Assembly (NCBI GenBank): GCA_034687125.1
Contig: JAQGBZ010000280.1
Span: 1 to 64,000, forward strand
Length of the DNA stretch: 64,000 nt
Source: Neelides folsomi
Taxonomy: Eukaryota > Arthropoda > Collembola > Neelipleona > Neelidae
Reading direction: 5' to 3'
The translations under genes and the position numbers were made by a program. The notes beneath the pieces were generated by a model that searched no databases, was not told the DNA's origin, and worked only from the letters and a program-made list of their open reading frames with translations. Of the stretch, positions 21,620 through 32,950 are shown piece by piece (the stretch's first letter is position 1; every line of letters begins with the position of its first letter).

Positions 21620-22414
21620 TCAATTAAAAACATGAGCTTTTAAATCCATCCAATTATAAAGAACTCTTTTGTGATTGTCATAGCTTTTCCCTGGATTGGA
21701 GTTTAAAGCCATCATTCTAAGCTTAATGATTTTATCTATATTGTCAATTAGGTTTGGTTTTAAATCACAAGTTGATAAATCACATTGCTGGAGAAAAACT
21801 GAAACTTTGTTGATAGCAAAAATATATGTATCATATTTTTTAATTTTTTGTGGGATCTCAAGTTCTGAAATATTATTCCAACATATTAGACCAGAATAAT
21901 CACCATTTTTCTGTATTTTTTTAATTTCAAATTGGTAATCTTTGAGTAATGATCTTGTTAATCCAGCTTTATCAATTATAGCAAAAGCAGTAGAAAAAAA
22001 TTCTTCTTCAATTTTTGTTTTAAGTTTTTTCTTTGGAATTGTTTCGATATTGATGTTTGAGATATGAGTCGTAGAATCATTTACCATTGAATTATTAGTT
22101 TGTTCATAATTGCCATTTTCAATTTTATTGTCCATTAGCATTTTATATGCTAATGCTAATGTTCCTGCGAAAGCCGTTATTCCAGCTCCGATGAGTAAAC
22201 CATCTGATAAACCTAATCCCTATTAAATAATTGCCATTGTTATTAATTATTAGGTAGTATTCAAAATTGCAAATAAAATTTGCAAGAATACGATTAAAAT
22301 ATATTTTATTTTTTTAATTAAATAATTTTATTTTTATCCTTTTTGTACTTCCGTTTCAACACTTTCAGAATCAGGATCATTTGAATTTGACTTTGTTGAA
22401 TTATTATTTCCCAT
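21620..22414 (-). CDS. Predicted single-pass membrane protein with N-myristoylation-like start, 221 aa
   Basis: Two minus-strand exons, 22414-22349 and 22219-21620, phase 0 (donor GAA|GTACAA, acceptor AATAG|GGA). The protein begins MGNNNSTKSNS, which fits an N-myristoylation signal (Gly2, Ser6). After a short acidic linker comes one hydrophobic helix, GLLIGAGITAFAGTLALAYKM (residues about 27-47), then a polar Asn-rich linker and a C-terminal region with LTRSLLKDYQFEIKKIQ, GLICWNNISELEIP and LRMMALNSNPGKSYDNHKRV. I do not recognise the family. If both features are real, the protein would be held at a membrane twice. The splice join rests on phase and composition only; without it the downstream ORF alone is 173 aa. 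Confidence 0.6.
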
Positions 22415-23213
22415 GTTGAATATTATAGTAATAAAGTAATGGAATCAATTTTCAAAAAATGAGAATGTTGTAATCGGAATTATATTAAATCAATGAATTA
22501 CGTAAAATAAAGTTTTGCCTTTTTAAATAAAATAATGAGAGCACATTTTAATTTTATTTCAATATTTATTTAATTTGCCGATAAAATAAGACAACATTTC
22601 AGCTAACCAAAATGATTCAAAACACAACACAACAAAATGTATAATATGTGCCACTCTAACACCGATTATATGCATTAGAAAATTAAATTAAAAATTTTCA
22701 GTTACTCATTCTTCAATTTAAATTAATTCCCATTTGATCGGTATACAAATATTTAAAGTTAATTAGACATATTTACATAACACAATTAGGTACTAATAAA
22801 ATATAAATATATTGCAAGTATAAATTAAATGACTAATACCTGCGCATTATTTTAATGTGATTTAAACATTTAAAATATAATCATTCTAATATTAAGACTA
22901 TACTATACCTACCATATATCAGTAATATATAGTATACGAAGATACATTAGCTGGATAGGACATTTCACTCATTCCGACGCATCTTTATGTGATAAAATTC
23001 AAAAATATTTGTGAAAATCATAATGTTTAATTAATACAAATTAAACATGCTTATGCTACCTATATACCTACCTATAATTTATGTAAAAAATATCTCGTAT
23101 ATTAAATTGAGTTTTAAAGAATTATTTGAAGTGCAAATTATTTAATGTTCCTGATAGGTATATAAATAAGTAATCAATAAAATAGAATTTATCATTCCAA
23201 TTCAAATGGACTT
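22415..23213. other. Spacer, AT-rich
   Basis: AT-rich DNA between two minus-strand genes. I see no gene or repeat in it. Confidence 0.5.
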
Positions 23214-24426
23214 TTAACCTGACTCTTTAGATTTACAAGATCCGCCATCAGCTGCGTATGAAGGATCTTTGCAACCATTTGGATTGGGATTCATTGCACA
23301 CTTGGCCTTACAAAATTTCATGATATCACTTTCATCAGCATTTGGAGGAGTTTTAGTATTAATACCACAAATACTCGGAACGCCTTCCTATATTCCAATA
23401 TCCATGGGTATTACAAATGTGCATATTACAAATATACATATATTATAAATATAAAATAGGTATGCAATATTCAATATACTATGTACGAGTATATTAAACA
23501 TTTCCAAATTCTTTTAATTTTAATTTTACCCCTTCGCAGAAACATGCACCAGTTTTGATTTTAGTAGCAGGATGGCTGCTTGGAACATTTACACCTCCTG
23601 ACAAATCTGAATTATTAAAGTTTTATTTGCATAATTTGTAAATATTCAACATTTATTCCACGATTAGTCAATTGCTGTTCTGTAAAAGTTAGCTTTGGAC
23701 TTCCCGTCTTTTGGAACATAATTTGGATTAACTTTGTTATAATCTATAATTCACAATTAAAACTATGATAATCTAAATGATGTTCTAAAAAGCGGGAGGT
23801 CAAAAGCGAACTTACTGAACAATACGTCTAAATTTTAAATTTTGAATATTACTTTACATTCAGGGTATAACAAATTTCCATTCCAATCGCAAGTTCCTCC
23901 TGGTGCCGGTTGACACATTTGTTCACAACAATGAGGAGTGGCTGGTAAATAAAGAGGTTTTGGTACATTTATTTTACCAATCGCATTAATTGATAAAAGG
24001 CTTTTGTTCTTATGATTAAAAAGTACATCTCCCTGTTTAATTTATTTGGCAAATATATTTCCTTCCACGAACTTATAATGCTGATTATGAGTTACTTAAG
24101 CAAAAATGTAATTCTGCACAAACACAACTTCATAGGTTCGTGGAATGGACTATACTTTTATAGTTATAATCGATAATTTTTATTAATTTTTACCGCAAAT
24201 TTTGTAGCTGAAATGCCAATGCATCCCAGGAAAGTGTAATTGGAATTCAAATTTGTACACACGTGTAATTTTTCATCAATGGAAATATTTTGAACAACTT
24301 GTACAATTACAGTATTATCTTTTCCTAAAGTTGGGATTCCGTCCACCGAGTTTTGACCTACTTAATTTAAAAATCCACCCAAATTTCTATTAAGAAAACG
24401 ACTAAAGAAAAAATTAAAACTTTCAT
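23214..24426 (-). CDS. Secreted cysteine-rich protein, multi-exon, N-terminus unresolved
   Basis: Five minus-strand exons join in phase: 24357-24194, 24032-23853, 23743-23662, 23606-23530 and 23387-23214, about 224 codons ending TAA. The products carry many cysteines, including LHVCTNL, LGCIG, HCCEQMCQ, GTCDW, YPECK, GACFCEG, SICG, KFCKAKC, NGCKD and GSCKS, and no membrane segment, so it is likely an extracellular disulfide-rich protein. The third exon's donor, AATC|GTGGAA, is weak. A probable signal peptide (MKVLIFSLVVFLIEIW) starts at ATG 24426 only about 20 bases from the first exon, but does not join in frame. Either another leader exon lies upstream or there is a one-base error or lesion. 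I do not recognise the family; the function is unknown. Confidence 0.6.
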
Positions 24427-26292
24427 TTTAGGAATTTTAAATCAATTTTGTGGTTTTCAAAGATGTGCTGAATTTAATGGTATTTTATCTAATTGTCTCA
24501 TACTCAAAAACCAAGATTAAAGAGGACATTATTATTTTATTAACCAAGTTCAAGTATATGCGTTAAATTTGGATTTATTCATTTTTACAAATAGGTAACA
24601 TTAACATTAATATTATGTATGTAGACAAGTATTAACAGTGCAATGTTAAATAAGAAAGTTTTTTATTTCGTACTTTTCTTTGCTAATAATGATAAATTAA
24701 ATTTTAATAAACTCAGACCAATTTAGTAGAATGTTATAGTTTTTATAAACTAGTTATCTTATATTATATCTCGTACAATACCTACTATATAATTGTATAC
24801 AAAATTTGTATTCATTTAACGTTTTTATTACTTTTATGTTAAATACACACGTATGATTTTGAAGCTATAATGGTTATTCATTTTAATTAATTATATGAAT
24901 GTTAATACGTAATAAATAATAAAGTTGTTAATATTAATCAACTTTCCAAAAGCTAATAGAAAATTGGATAGATTGCAATTACAATTTCTTAAAATCATTC
25001 ATTTATTTAATAAATACATTATTATTATTAATTATGGTATGACTGTAGATTTACTTATCATACATCTTTATGTCTTGTAACTTAATAATGTACCCATATG
25101 GCTTTGAAAAATTTAAACTGGGCTGTTAATTTTATTTTAAGCTTTTCTAGTGATATCAATTATTTAACAATTTTTTAAAATTCTTCATAAAAATTATATG
25201 TATGTAGTTTATCAACTAATTATTTCGTTGATTGTCAGATACAGAACACAATAGGTACTTTTAAATTTAATTTTTATAAGATCTATCTTTAAAATAAATT
25301 GAACAGTAAAGTTAATCAATTAATCACAAAAGGTAAAATGGAAATTGAAAGATTTGAGACTAAAAATGTTTGAAGAATGGAAGATGAACAAAGTGTATGT
25401 TTGGCGCAATATGTATTTTACTCTAAAATACAATTACTCTACTTACCCCATTATTTGTCATGTGAGCATTTATAACATAAAAATAATAAATTTAATTAAT
25501 AAAAAAATTTAATTTCCTCTAGAAACTCTATAAATAAAATTAACAGCCGAGTCAGCCCAGTTTAGATTTTTCAAAGCCATATTGGTTTTCAATATCAATA
25601 TACGACTTATCGTACTTTGTTAATATCAGTAAATATCGTAAATGTAGTATGTGTAGCTAATCGGTGACCGGAATGATTTGGCAAGTATGGGTATAAGTGA
25701 ATTACTTTTATTTGATTCGATATTATATCATATAGGATGTTTGATTCAAGTTGATTGATGAATTTTTACTATATTATATATGTTTGATTATAATTATTTT
25801 TCTTTAAATGAACCTCCTTGGGCTTCAATGCACTTTTTGAGACGAGGTCTCCAGTTCTTAATTGCTGATCTAATTTTTTCCATTGGGAAATTTTTCCATT
25901 ACAATGGGCTTTCTTGAGTGAATCCAACGTCTTATGTCCATTTGCATTAACTCTGGCTTCGAGCTGGTCCGTTTCGTTTTACATATGCATGTTTATGATG
26001 TTAAGATGTATGGATAGTAGACAAATATCAATAATATATTGAATAGAATAAAAGTAATTGCCAAATCATTCCGGTCACCAATTATAGTAGCTAGGTATTA
26101 ATATATAGGTATAGATATTTGAAATTAGTATAACATATAAATATTTAATATAAATTATGTACCTTTGTTGTTTTGAATGGATTTAAATGAGTTTATGTAA
26201 TTCAAAAGTTGTTGAAAATTGTTAATTTCCACAAGTCATCCAGGTAAGAAGGCGACAAGAAGTGAAATGAAACAAATTCAAAATAAGGTCAT
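24427..26292. other. Intergenic DNA with a mariner-type element
   Basis: AT-rich DNA. Apart from the Tc1/mariner element at 25660-26082 I see nothing in it. Confidence 0.5.
25660..26082 (-). mobile_element. Internally deleted Tc1/mariner element, 423 bp
   Basis: The terminal inverted repeats read GGTGACCGGAATGATTTGGC at the left end and its complement at the right, with more imperfect pairing (TTACTTTTATT / AATAAAAGTAA) further in. TA dinucleotides flank both ends (25658-25659 and 26083-26084). On the minus strand between about 25970 and 25800 lies the C-terminal part of a mariner/Tc1-type transposase: a segment reading EARVNANGHKTLDSLKK, then, in another frame, IRSAIKNWRPRLKKCIEAQG. The catalytic DDD/E core is missing and the frame is broken, so this is a non-autonomous remnant that could move only with a transposase supplied elsewhere. 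Confidence 0.85.
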
Positions 26293-26574
26293 TTATGAGT
26301 GTGTTTGTTTAAATTGAACTATGGGATGACAATATTTACAATATTTCTTTGAACAACATATGATACTGAAATACTGACATTGAGAGTGTTTGTGGGTACT
26401 TAAGTAATAAATATCTAGTATATATGAAATACTCATTGCATTATACTTATACAACTTATAGAAATATACTTTGTATATCAGCAATATTCTTATATTGTAT
26501 TGTAACGGGCCGTGATATCGCCCGTCAGCAAATATCAAAACAACGAATAACGTGAAAAACACTAATCGTTCCAT
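26293..26574 (-). CDS. Possible signal-peptide exon of a secreted protein, weak
   Basis: The ATG at 26574 (minus) opens MERLVFFTLFVVLIFADG, a good signal peptide, followed by RYHGPLQYN and then AT-rich sequence that no longer looks coding, although the frame stays open to 26293. A GT donor shortly after the signal peptide is possible, but I found no convincing second exon. It may be the first exon of a small secreted peptide gene, or chance. Confidence 0.2.
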   Translation of the reverse strand: MERLVFFTLFVVLIFADGRYHGPLQYNIRILLIYKVYFYKLYKYNAMSISYILDIYYLSTHKHSQCQYFSIICCSKKYCKYCHPIVQFKQTHS

Positions 26575-28736
26575 TTCTACGATCTCATGTGAGCTGATCT
26601 CAACGACAATCCATCCCAACAACTCACAAATTAAGTATTAAATTAATAAAAGTATTCAAGAGCAAGGAAGACCCCCAGTTGGAGACGATCGTCTGAATGT
26701 GAGTTATTCATCCAACTCTCAATTGGCCCTACAATAAAAGATATCTAAAATTATTAGATTTAAAACATAAACTCATTGCGGAAACAGGTGAGGTGTCCTT
26801 GACCATCAGGCCCTCATGCCCTCATCTTCCTCGTACAGTATGCACTATGCAGTAAAATATTTTAGGGAAGGCTAAAGGTCTTAAGGGTTCTACTTACTAC
26901 TTATAAACCTTTCTCAAATTGAAACTTTTAGAAAGTTATTTTCTGTCAAAAATTTATGCAGTATGTACCCTAACTTAACAATTCATTCCGGAGTTTTACT
27001 TTATCGAATATTATTAAATTTGAGGGTCTTTAATGAGCTAAATATGATATTTTATAGGATCCAAAATATTTAATAGATATATTGAATAGGGATCCATGCA
27101 TTATTCAAATGGCTATAAAAATGCAGGTTGAAAATTTGCTATTAAATGGAAATTGCGATTAAGATGCAATTTGTAGCAGAACGTGCCTTTTATTATCCCA
27201 TCAACTCGAGAACCTCATGATTTGAAGAGATGATTTAATATAAAAGTTTGATCATTAAAGGCCGCCTTCAAGAAACATCACTCAAATGAAAAGCAATTTG
27301 AATTTCCTCCAACCCCAGCGTCACATACTTTATATTATATTAGGTAAATTTGCACAGTTTAATGGCCTGTATGCAAATTGGCAAATTACTCCTCAGACCT
27401 CACTATACACCGAATAATAAAACTTCAATGCCTCAACAAGAAAACCCTTAAACATGGCAAAACATGACTCAATCTCTATTATTATCTAATTAAACCAAAT
27501 TGCCATCGTTTCTGAGTTTCCAACGTTACCAACATCTTATCATTTAATACACCCGTGCCCAACTATTAAATAATTCATAAATATGCAAAAAGAAGCAAAT
27601 TGGGTAAATAATAACCTTTAAAATTATTGTTAAAAAATATAAAAATATTAAGTTATAAATTGACCAAAATGTTAATTTCCACATTTGAAGCTTTTCACGG
27701 CAATAAAAATTCCTGATGATCTTAACGAGTTTCATTAAAGTGTTTTGAATTGAACATTGAACTGTGATGATTAGACATTATGGAAAGGTTGATTTTGACT
27801 TTGTGATGTTTCCACTTTATAATCAACAGCTAATATATAAACTTGTTCTAGGAAGAAAAAATAGGGAATTAATGGGAGACATTGAGAGTTAGTGGGAGTC
27901 CATTTTTGAACATCTTCGACCCCACAAGTTGGATTTACAACTTCTTCAATAAATCACAAAATGCCTCAAAGGGAATAATTAGGGAAATTTTGAAAAAGTC
28001 TCCTAACACGATGTACATAAATAATTACTACTTATAAATGCTATAAAATATTAAAAGTTCTCAACTTCCTTTTGACCTCAAGCCTTCACATAAGAATGAA
28101 TCATTACCTTAAATTAAACTCTAAAAATCTCAACTAATTCTCTAGTTTTATATTAAATTAAAAATTAACAACAATTTTAAAAAAAGTTTTAGTAATTACA
28201 AGAATTTTAATTTTATATATAATTTATTTAATTTACTTAAGTTGTGTCTGTGTGTGTAAATTGTAAATATGTTAAAAGTTTAATAGATCACTAATATTTA
28301 AATATGTCAAGAATTTGGAGTAAAATGTTTAAATTAAATATTTAAGTTTAAAAATGTATTACAATGTTAGTATGAAAACGGTGGCGATTTCAAGGGTATT
28401 GAATGAAAAAATGAAATAGATGAGCACTTGATTTTAAAGTTGGAGGAATGTGACATTGGAAAAGTTGTACTTTAAACAAGTTTCTTCTTCTCCCTTAATC
28501 TTCCTCATCATTCTTCTCTTCATAGGGGGGATCCAAAGGAGATGACAATTTACATTCAGCTCTAACAAATGAATGAAACTGAGATGGAAATCCTTCATCT
28601 TTTATTTACATAATATATTTACCTAAGCTTAACTAAGCTAAGCACCATAAACACAATAGTCTTCCCAGTAGTATTATGATTCCTGCCCAATTACAATTCT
28701 TGCCAATTTCTCTCAATAAAAATCATACCATAATAT

Positions 28737-28758
28737 TTTTATTTTATTTTATTTTATT
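28737..28758. repeat. TTTTA microsatellite
   Basis: About four to five tandem copies of the pentamer TTTTA (TATTTTATTTTATTTTAT). Confidence 0.7.
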
Positions 28759-31700
28759 ACCAATTATTTACTAACCAATTGACAGAATAAAAAATCCACT
28801 AAAGAATTTTTATATCTTTATAATGGTTGAGAGCGTAATGATAAAAAAGTCATCCAAATGTTCATGGCAAGTTATTAAGGTAATTTTAAGGCTCGAATGA
28901 TTTACAAAGTGAATTGGAGTATAAATCATACGACAACCTCCGTTTGGTTAATATAAAGAAAATAAAGATGTTGAACAATTGGCAGGAACGAGTGGAAATC
29001 CATGGAAGAAGGCAAAATGGTTTTTTGTTGTCCAAACACGTCCACTTTGCTTCAATCTTCGACCGCTCATCCGAAAGACTTTATGATCTTCAACTTATTT
29101 ACTATTACATGCCCAATGCACATCCACGCTTCAAGATATTCACTCAAATATCCCAAATACTTAAAACTCTTATATGTATGAGTGAGTGAGCATTATGGAC
29201 GATGGTTTATGTTGAAGAGTTCTAGACTATTAACTTCAAATGTTTTTACAGCAACCGAACTACATAATTGTTTAGATGAAAAAAATGCGGGAAATGGGCT
29301 TTGAAAAACATCTTTAAAACTCATACAAATTACATTACATACATCTGTATATTGAAAGTCATCTTTAAAAAATTTCCTGTATAGGAATTCTCTATAGAAA
29401 TTTTCATTCTAGTATATAAGCTAGTAATATCTGTAGAAAGAATATTGAATAAGTTTCAGAAGCTGTAAAGAAGGATACGGAAGAAATTTAACACCTCAAG
29501 TGGTCAAAGGAACGTTGAGCTGAGAGCCATAATGAAAATGGGAGAATCCGTAAGGGTAATCCACATGTGAATAAATTATTGAAGGTTTGAATTATTGGCC
29601 TGTAATTTGAATTTAACTTCGTGAGTTTCTGGGAGTTCATTACGTTCAACCTCCTGAATTTACATTTTTCTTTCAACAAATTTCTGTCATTTCCCTCAAT
29701 GTCGAGTTCTCCACCACGACAAGATTCAAGCGAGTTGGGAACTTACGATCAAGGAGGAAATTCGTGACATATAAATAATTCCCCGTCCACTCCAACAACA
29801 TTTTACCAATATGGAAGGGAATTTTATTTAAAATTCTTGGACCTAATTACTACACTTGCCAATATCTTGTCTGGTCATTATATGGAAGTTCATCTGTCCA
29901 TCAAATGATTTAAAATCCACGAATATGATTTAAATATATAACTCTGATTTTTAAATTTATAACTCAATATAATCTAATATCCTAATCCTAAGAAATTTAT
30001 ATAAGTACTTTATAAGTGATGTTTTATATTTGAATATACGTATTTGAATTGAATTTCCCATTTTACTTGATACTGTACTCGTATTTTGCTATATGTTTTG
30101 CTTTGGGAGAATTTTAAAGTGTAATTTAATGAAATACTAACAAGTGATAAAACTCGTAATCAGCTAAGAGATTATGGAATTCTTGGCCTTTGTCTTATAG
30201 GGGTTCCGTTGTGTTTATTTGCTTTGGCGCCGCGGTCAAGAATAAAGTGAATGTTAAGAGCCATTACTCCTTGATAAGAGAAATGATGTGATGAATGGGA
30301 AATCAGAAGATGTTTCTCCTGTTCAATAAATCCATGGGAGAAGCCATTAATGTCAGCTAGGCAATCAAAAGGCCGAAAAAGGTTGAAACTCAAGAAACAA
30401 AAAGTTTGATCATTTTAATGCTTCCATTATCTCACACTACCTTTTCATTTCCTTTAAACTTCTATCACTTTCGTTCATTTTTATTGAAGAATTTTTTATT
30501 AAATTCATTTTTTCCTCACTAAATCCTTTAAAGACTCGCAACTCAATTATAAATTAACCAATTTTGGGAACGAAGTAAAAAATGGTTTAATGCATTAAAA
30601 TTAAATGGTTTAAAAAGCATCCTTCATTAAAATGCTTTAAAACTTTAAAATGTTTTTAATCTTATTAAAAAATAAAAATGTGTAAATGCAATTTGATCGA
30701 AAGAGTGAAATGATGAAATGAGTCATATGATCTTTGAGGTCAAGTGAAAAATATTATTTGTGCATTTTTTCAACATGTAAGGTCGAAATGCATCAATTTG
30801 TGCAAATTGAATCACCTCATTTCCCACCACTATCAACGTAATTCCCAATTCATTCCGCCTGTTTTTGCTCCGCCAGTTCTCATAAATTAAAATTTACGAG
30901 TCTCGATGTCTGGAATCAAGTTGAGTTGAGGTGTAAAGGAAATATTAATCCCATCAGACTTGTGCTGTAAAGAAAAAGTAGCAAAACTTGGGGATTTCAT
31001 GAAAGTCAAGTTGAAGGGTCGGAAAGCTGAAGGTGAACGCAAAACATTAATTATGATTTTTATTATTTAATCATAATTTTATGTTGATTTAAAACGCAAC
31101 AGGGGAATGATCTACAAAAATTAATAGAAATTTTATAAAATAAAGAAACGTAAAAAATATTATAAGTTCATACACTTTTGTAAGCATTGAAAGATTTACA
31201 AAGGGGTTGTTTTGCTAAAAATTGTAAAGGTAAGTTTGGTTGATGCTGACGAAGTTGCTAAAACTGGTGAGTTAATTGGCAAGGAATTGGCAAGAATTTC
31301 TTAAAGTAACTGCGGAGGTTTTAAAACATCTCATATAAGAACTGGTTTATCTTCAGGACCTTCCCAAGTTCCACAACATTAAACCGAGTTTTCCGACTTG
31401 AAATATAAAAAAGGGTTTCTGGTGGTGGTGGAAGGAATCCCGATGAAATGAGTGAAATTGGTTAGAAATGAACCACCAAGAAAGACGAAAGACCTTTGTG
31501 TGCGGGCCATGAGAAAATCTCCTTTTTACGATCTTCCCCATGCGAAACTTCACCAATCTCGCCAAGTGGCTTCTTAAAGATAATCTCTTCCATTCCTGAA
31601 CTCTTTTCTTCAGTTCTGACTTGTTGTTCCTTACATGATCACTTTTACAAGAGGATAATTGGAACGAAAGGGAAAAGTTTACGACAAAGAGAATTCCAGC

Positions 31701-32933
31701 ACTTTTTATATCTTCACTTTCCTTTTTTAACCTTCGCAGGCCTTCAACTCCGCAACTTCAAATGAACTCAAAGGAGTTTTATGAGAAAAGAGCAATTTTG
31801 AAAATGGAATTCCTATTATTTTCAATCCTATACATTTCTTTATCTCTATTGTTGTTTCTACCTGTTGTAGCTTAAATCCTGTTCAAAACAACATTGAAAA
31901 AACTCCAGGAAATATAAAGAATTAAAAGTGAAGAAAATTGTTAAGAAATTAAAGTCAGAACCATAAAATACTTAAAAATTATACGTTCAGATTTTATGTT
32001 CAAAATGAAATATTGCCAAATTGAGTTGTAGAGATGAATTTGTAAAATATTTTCGCATTATGTTTGACTCACTAATTTCACAATATAATACCTTAAAATT
32101 GCTCGATTTCATAATTTAGCATTTAAATCGAATTTGGTTAAAGAATTAGTACGAAAATATAAATTGTATTATGACTATAAACATTGTAATTATATAATGT
32201 AATATTGTAACAATATAAACATTTTTCATGACTATAAACATTGTAATTTAGCTTTACTATACATAATATTTATAATATAATATAAAATATATGAATAATT
32301 TTGATGCATTTAAAAAAATAATTTTCAATTTGCGGTTTTCTCTTTAAGTTCATCAAAGTTCATAAAAAATAGTGTAATATTAAGCTTTTGTATTCTTGGC
32401 ATGATGAGGGTTAAAAACGTGTTTTGGGTTCCGCTGATTTTGTAAAAAAGAGTATAATAAATATGTATAGGAAAGAGCGGGAATTCCTCCCATTGAAATC
32501 TTCAACGGTTTCTTCTCAATATTTCATTGGGGAACTGGGCTACTGCACTTACACATATCCGTCATAAACACTCAATTTATTCCCTCCAAGTTTCCTATTT
32601 TACACACCCAAATAATATATTTATATAGTTTAACATCAGCGCATCAAGCCTATCACAATGGGCGTAATTTATAATGAGCGGGAAAAGGAGGTAAGCACGG
32701 CGAAGAAGAACGTTACAAAATTGCAATATTCTTTTCCTCGCATTTAATACAATTTGAGTTAAATAATTGCTACAATTTCCTTCCCCCTATGCACGTATGC
32801 AAATGGTATTGAAGAACCTTAGTTGGTGATTGTTGAGTGTAACAATGAGAAACAGTTTGATTGAGTAATTTCTTCCTTCCGCTCCTTACAAATTCGAGAC
32901 ACACTCCTGAGTTTGCCAATTGCCATACACAGA

Positions 32934-32950
32934 ACACACACACACACACA
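32934..32950. repeat. CA dinucleotide microsatellite
   Basis: About eight AC dinucleotides in a row, preceded by an interrupted ACACAG. Confidence 0.75.
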
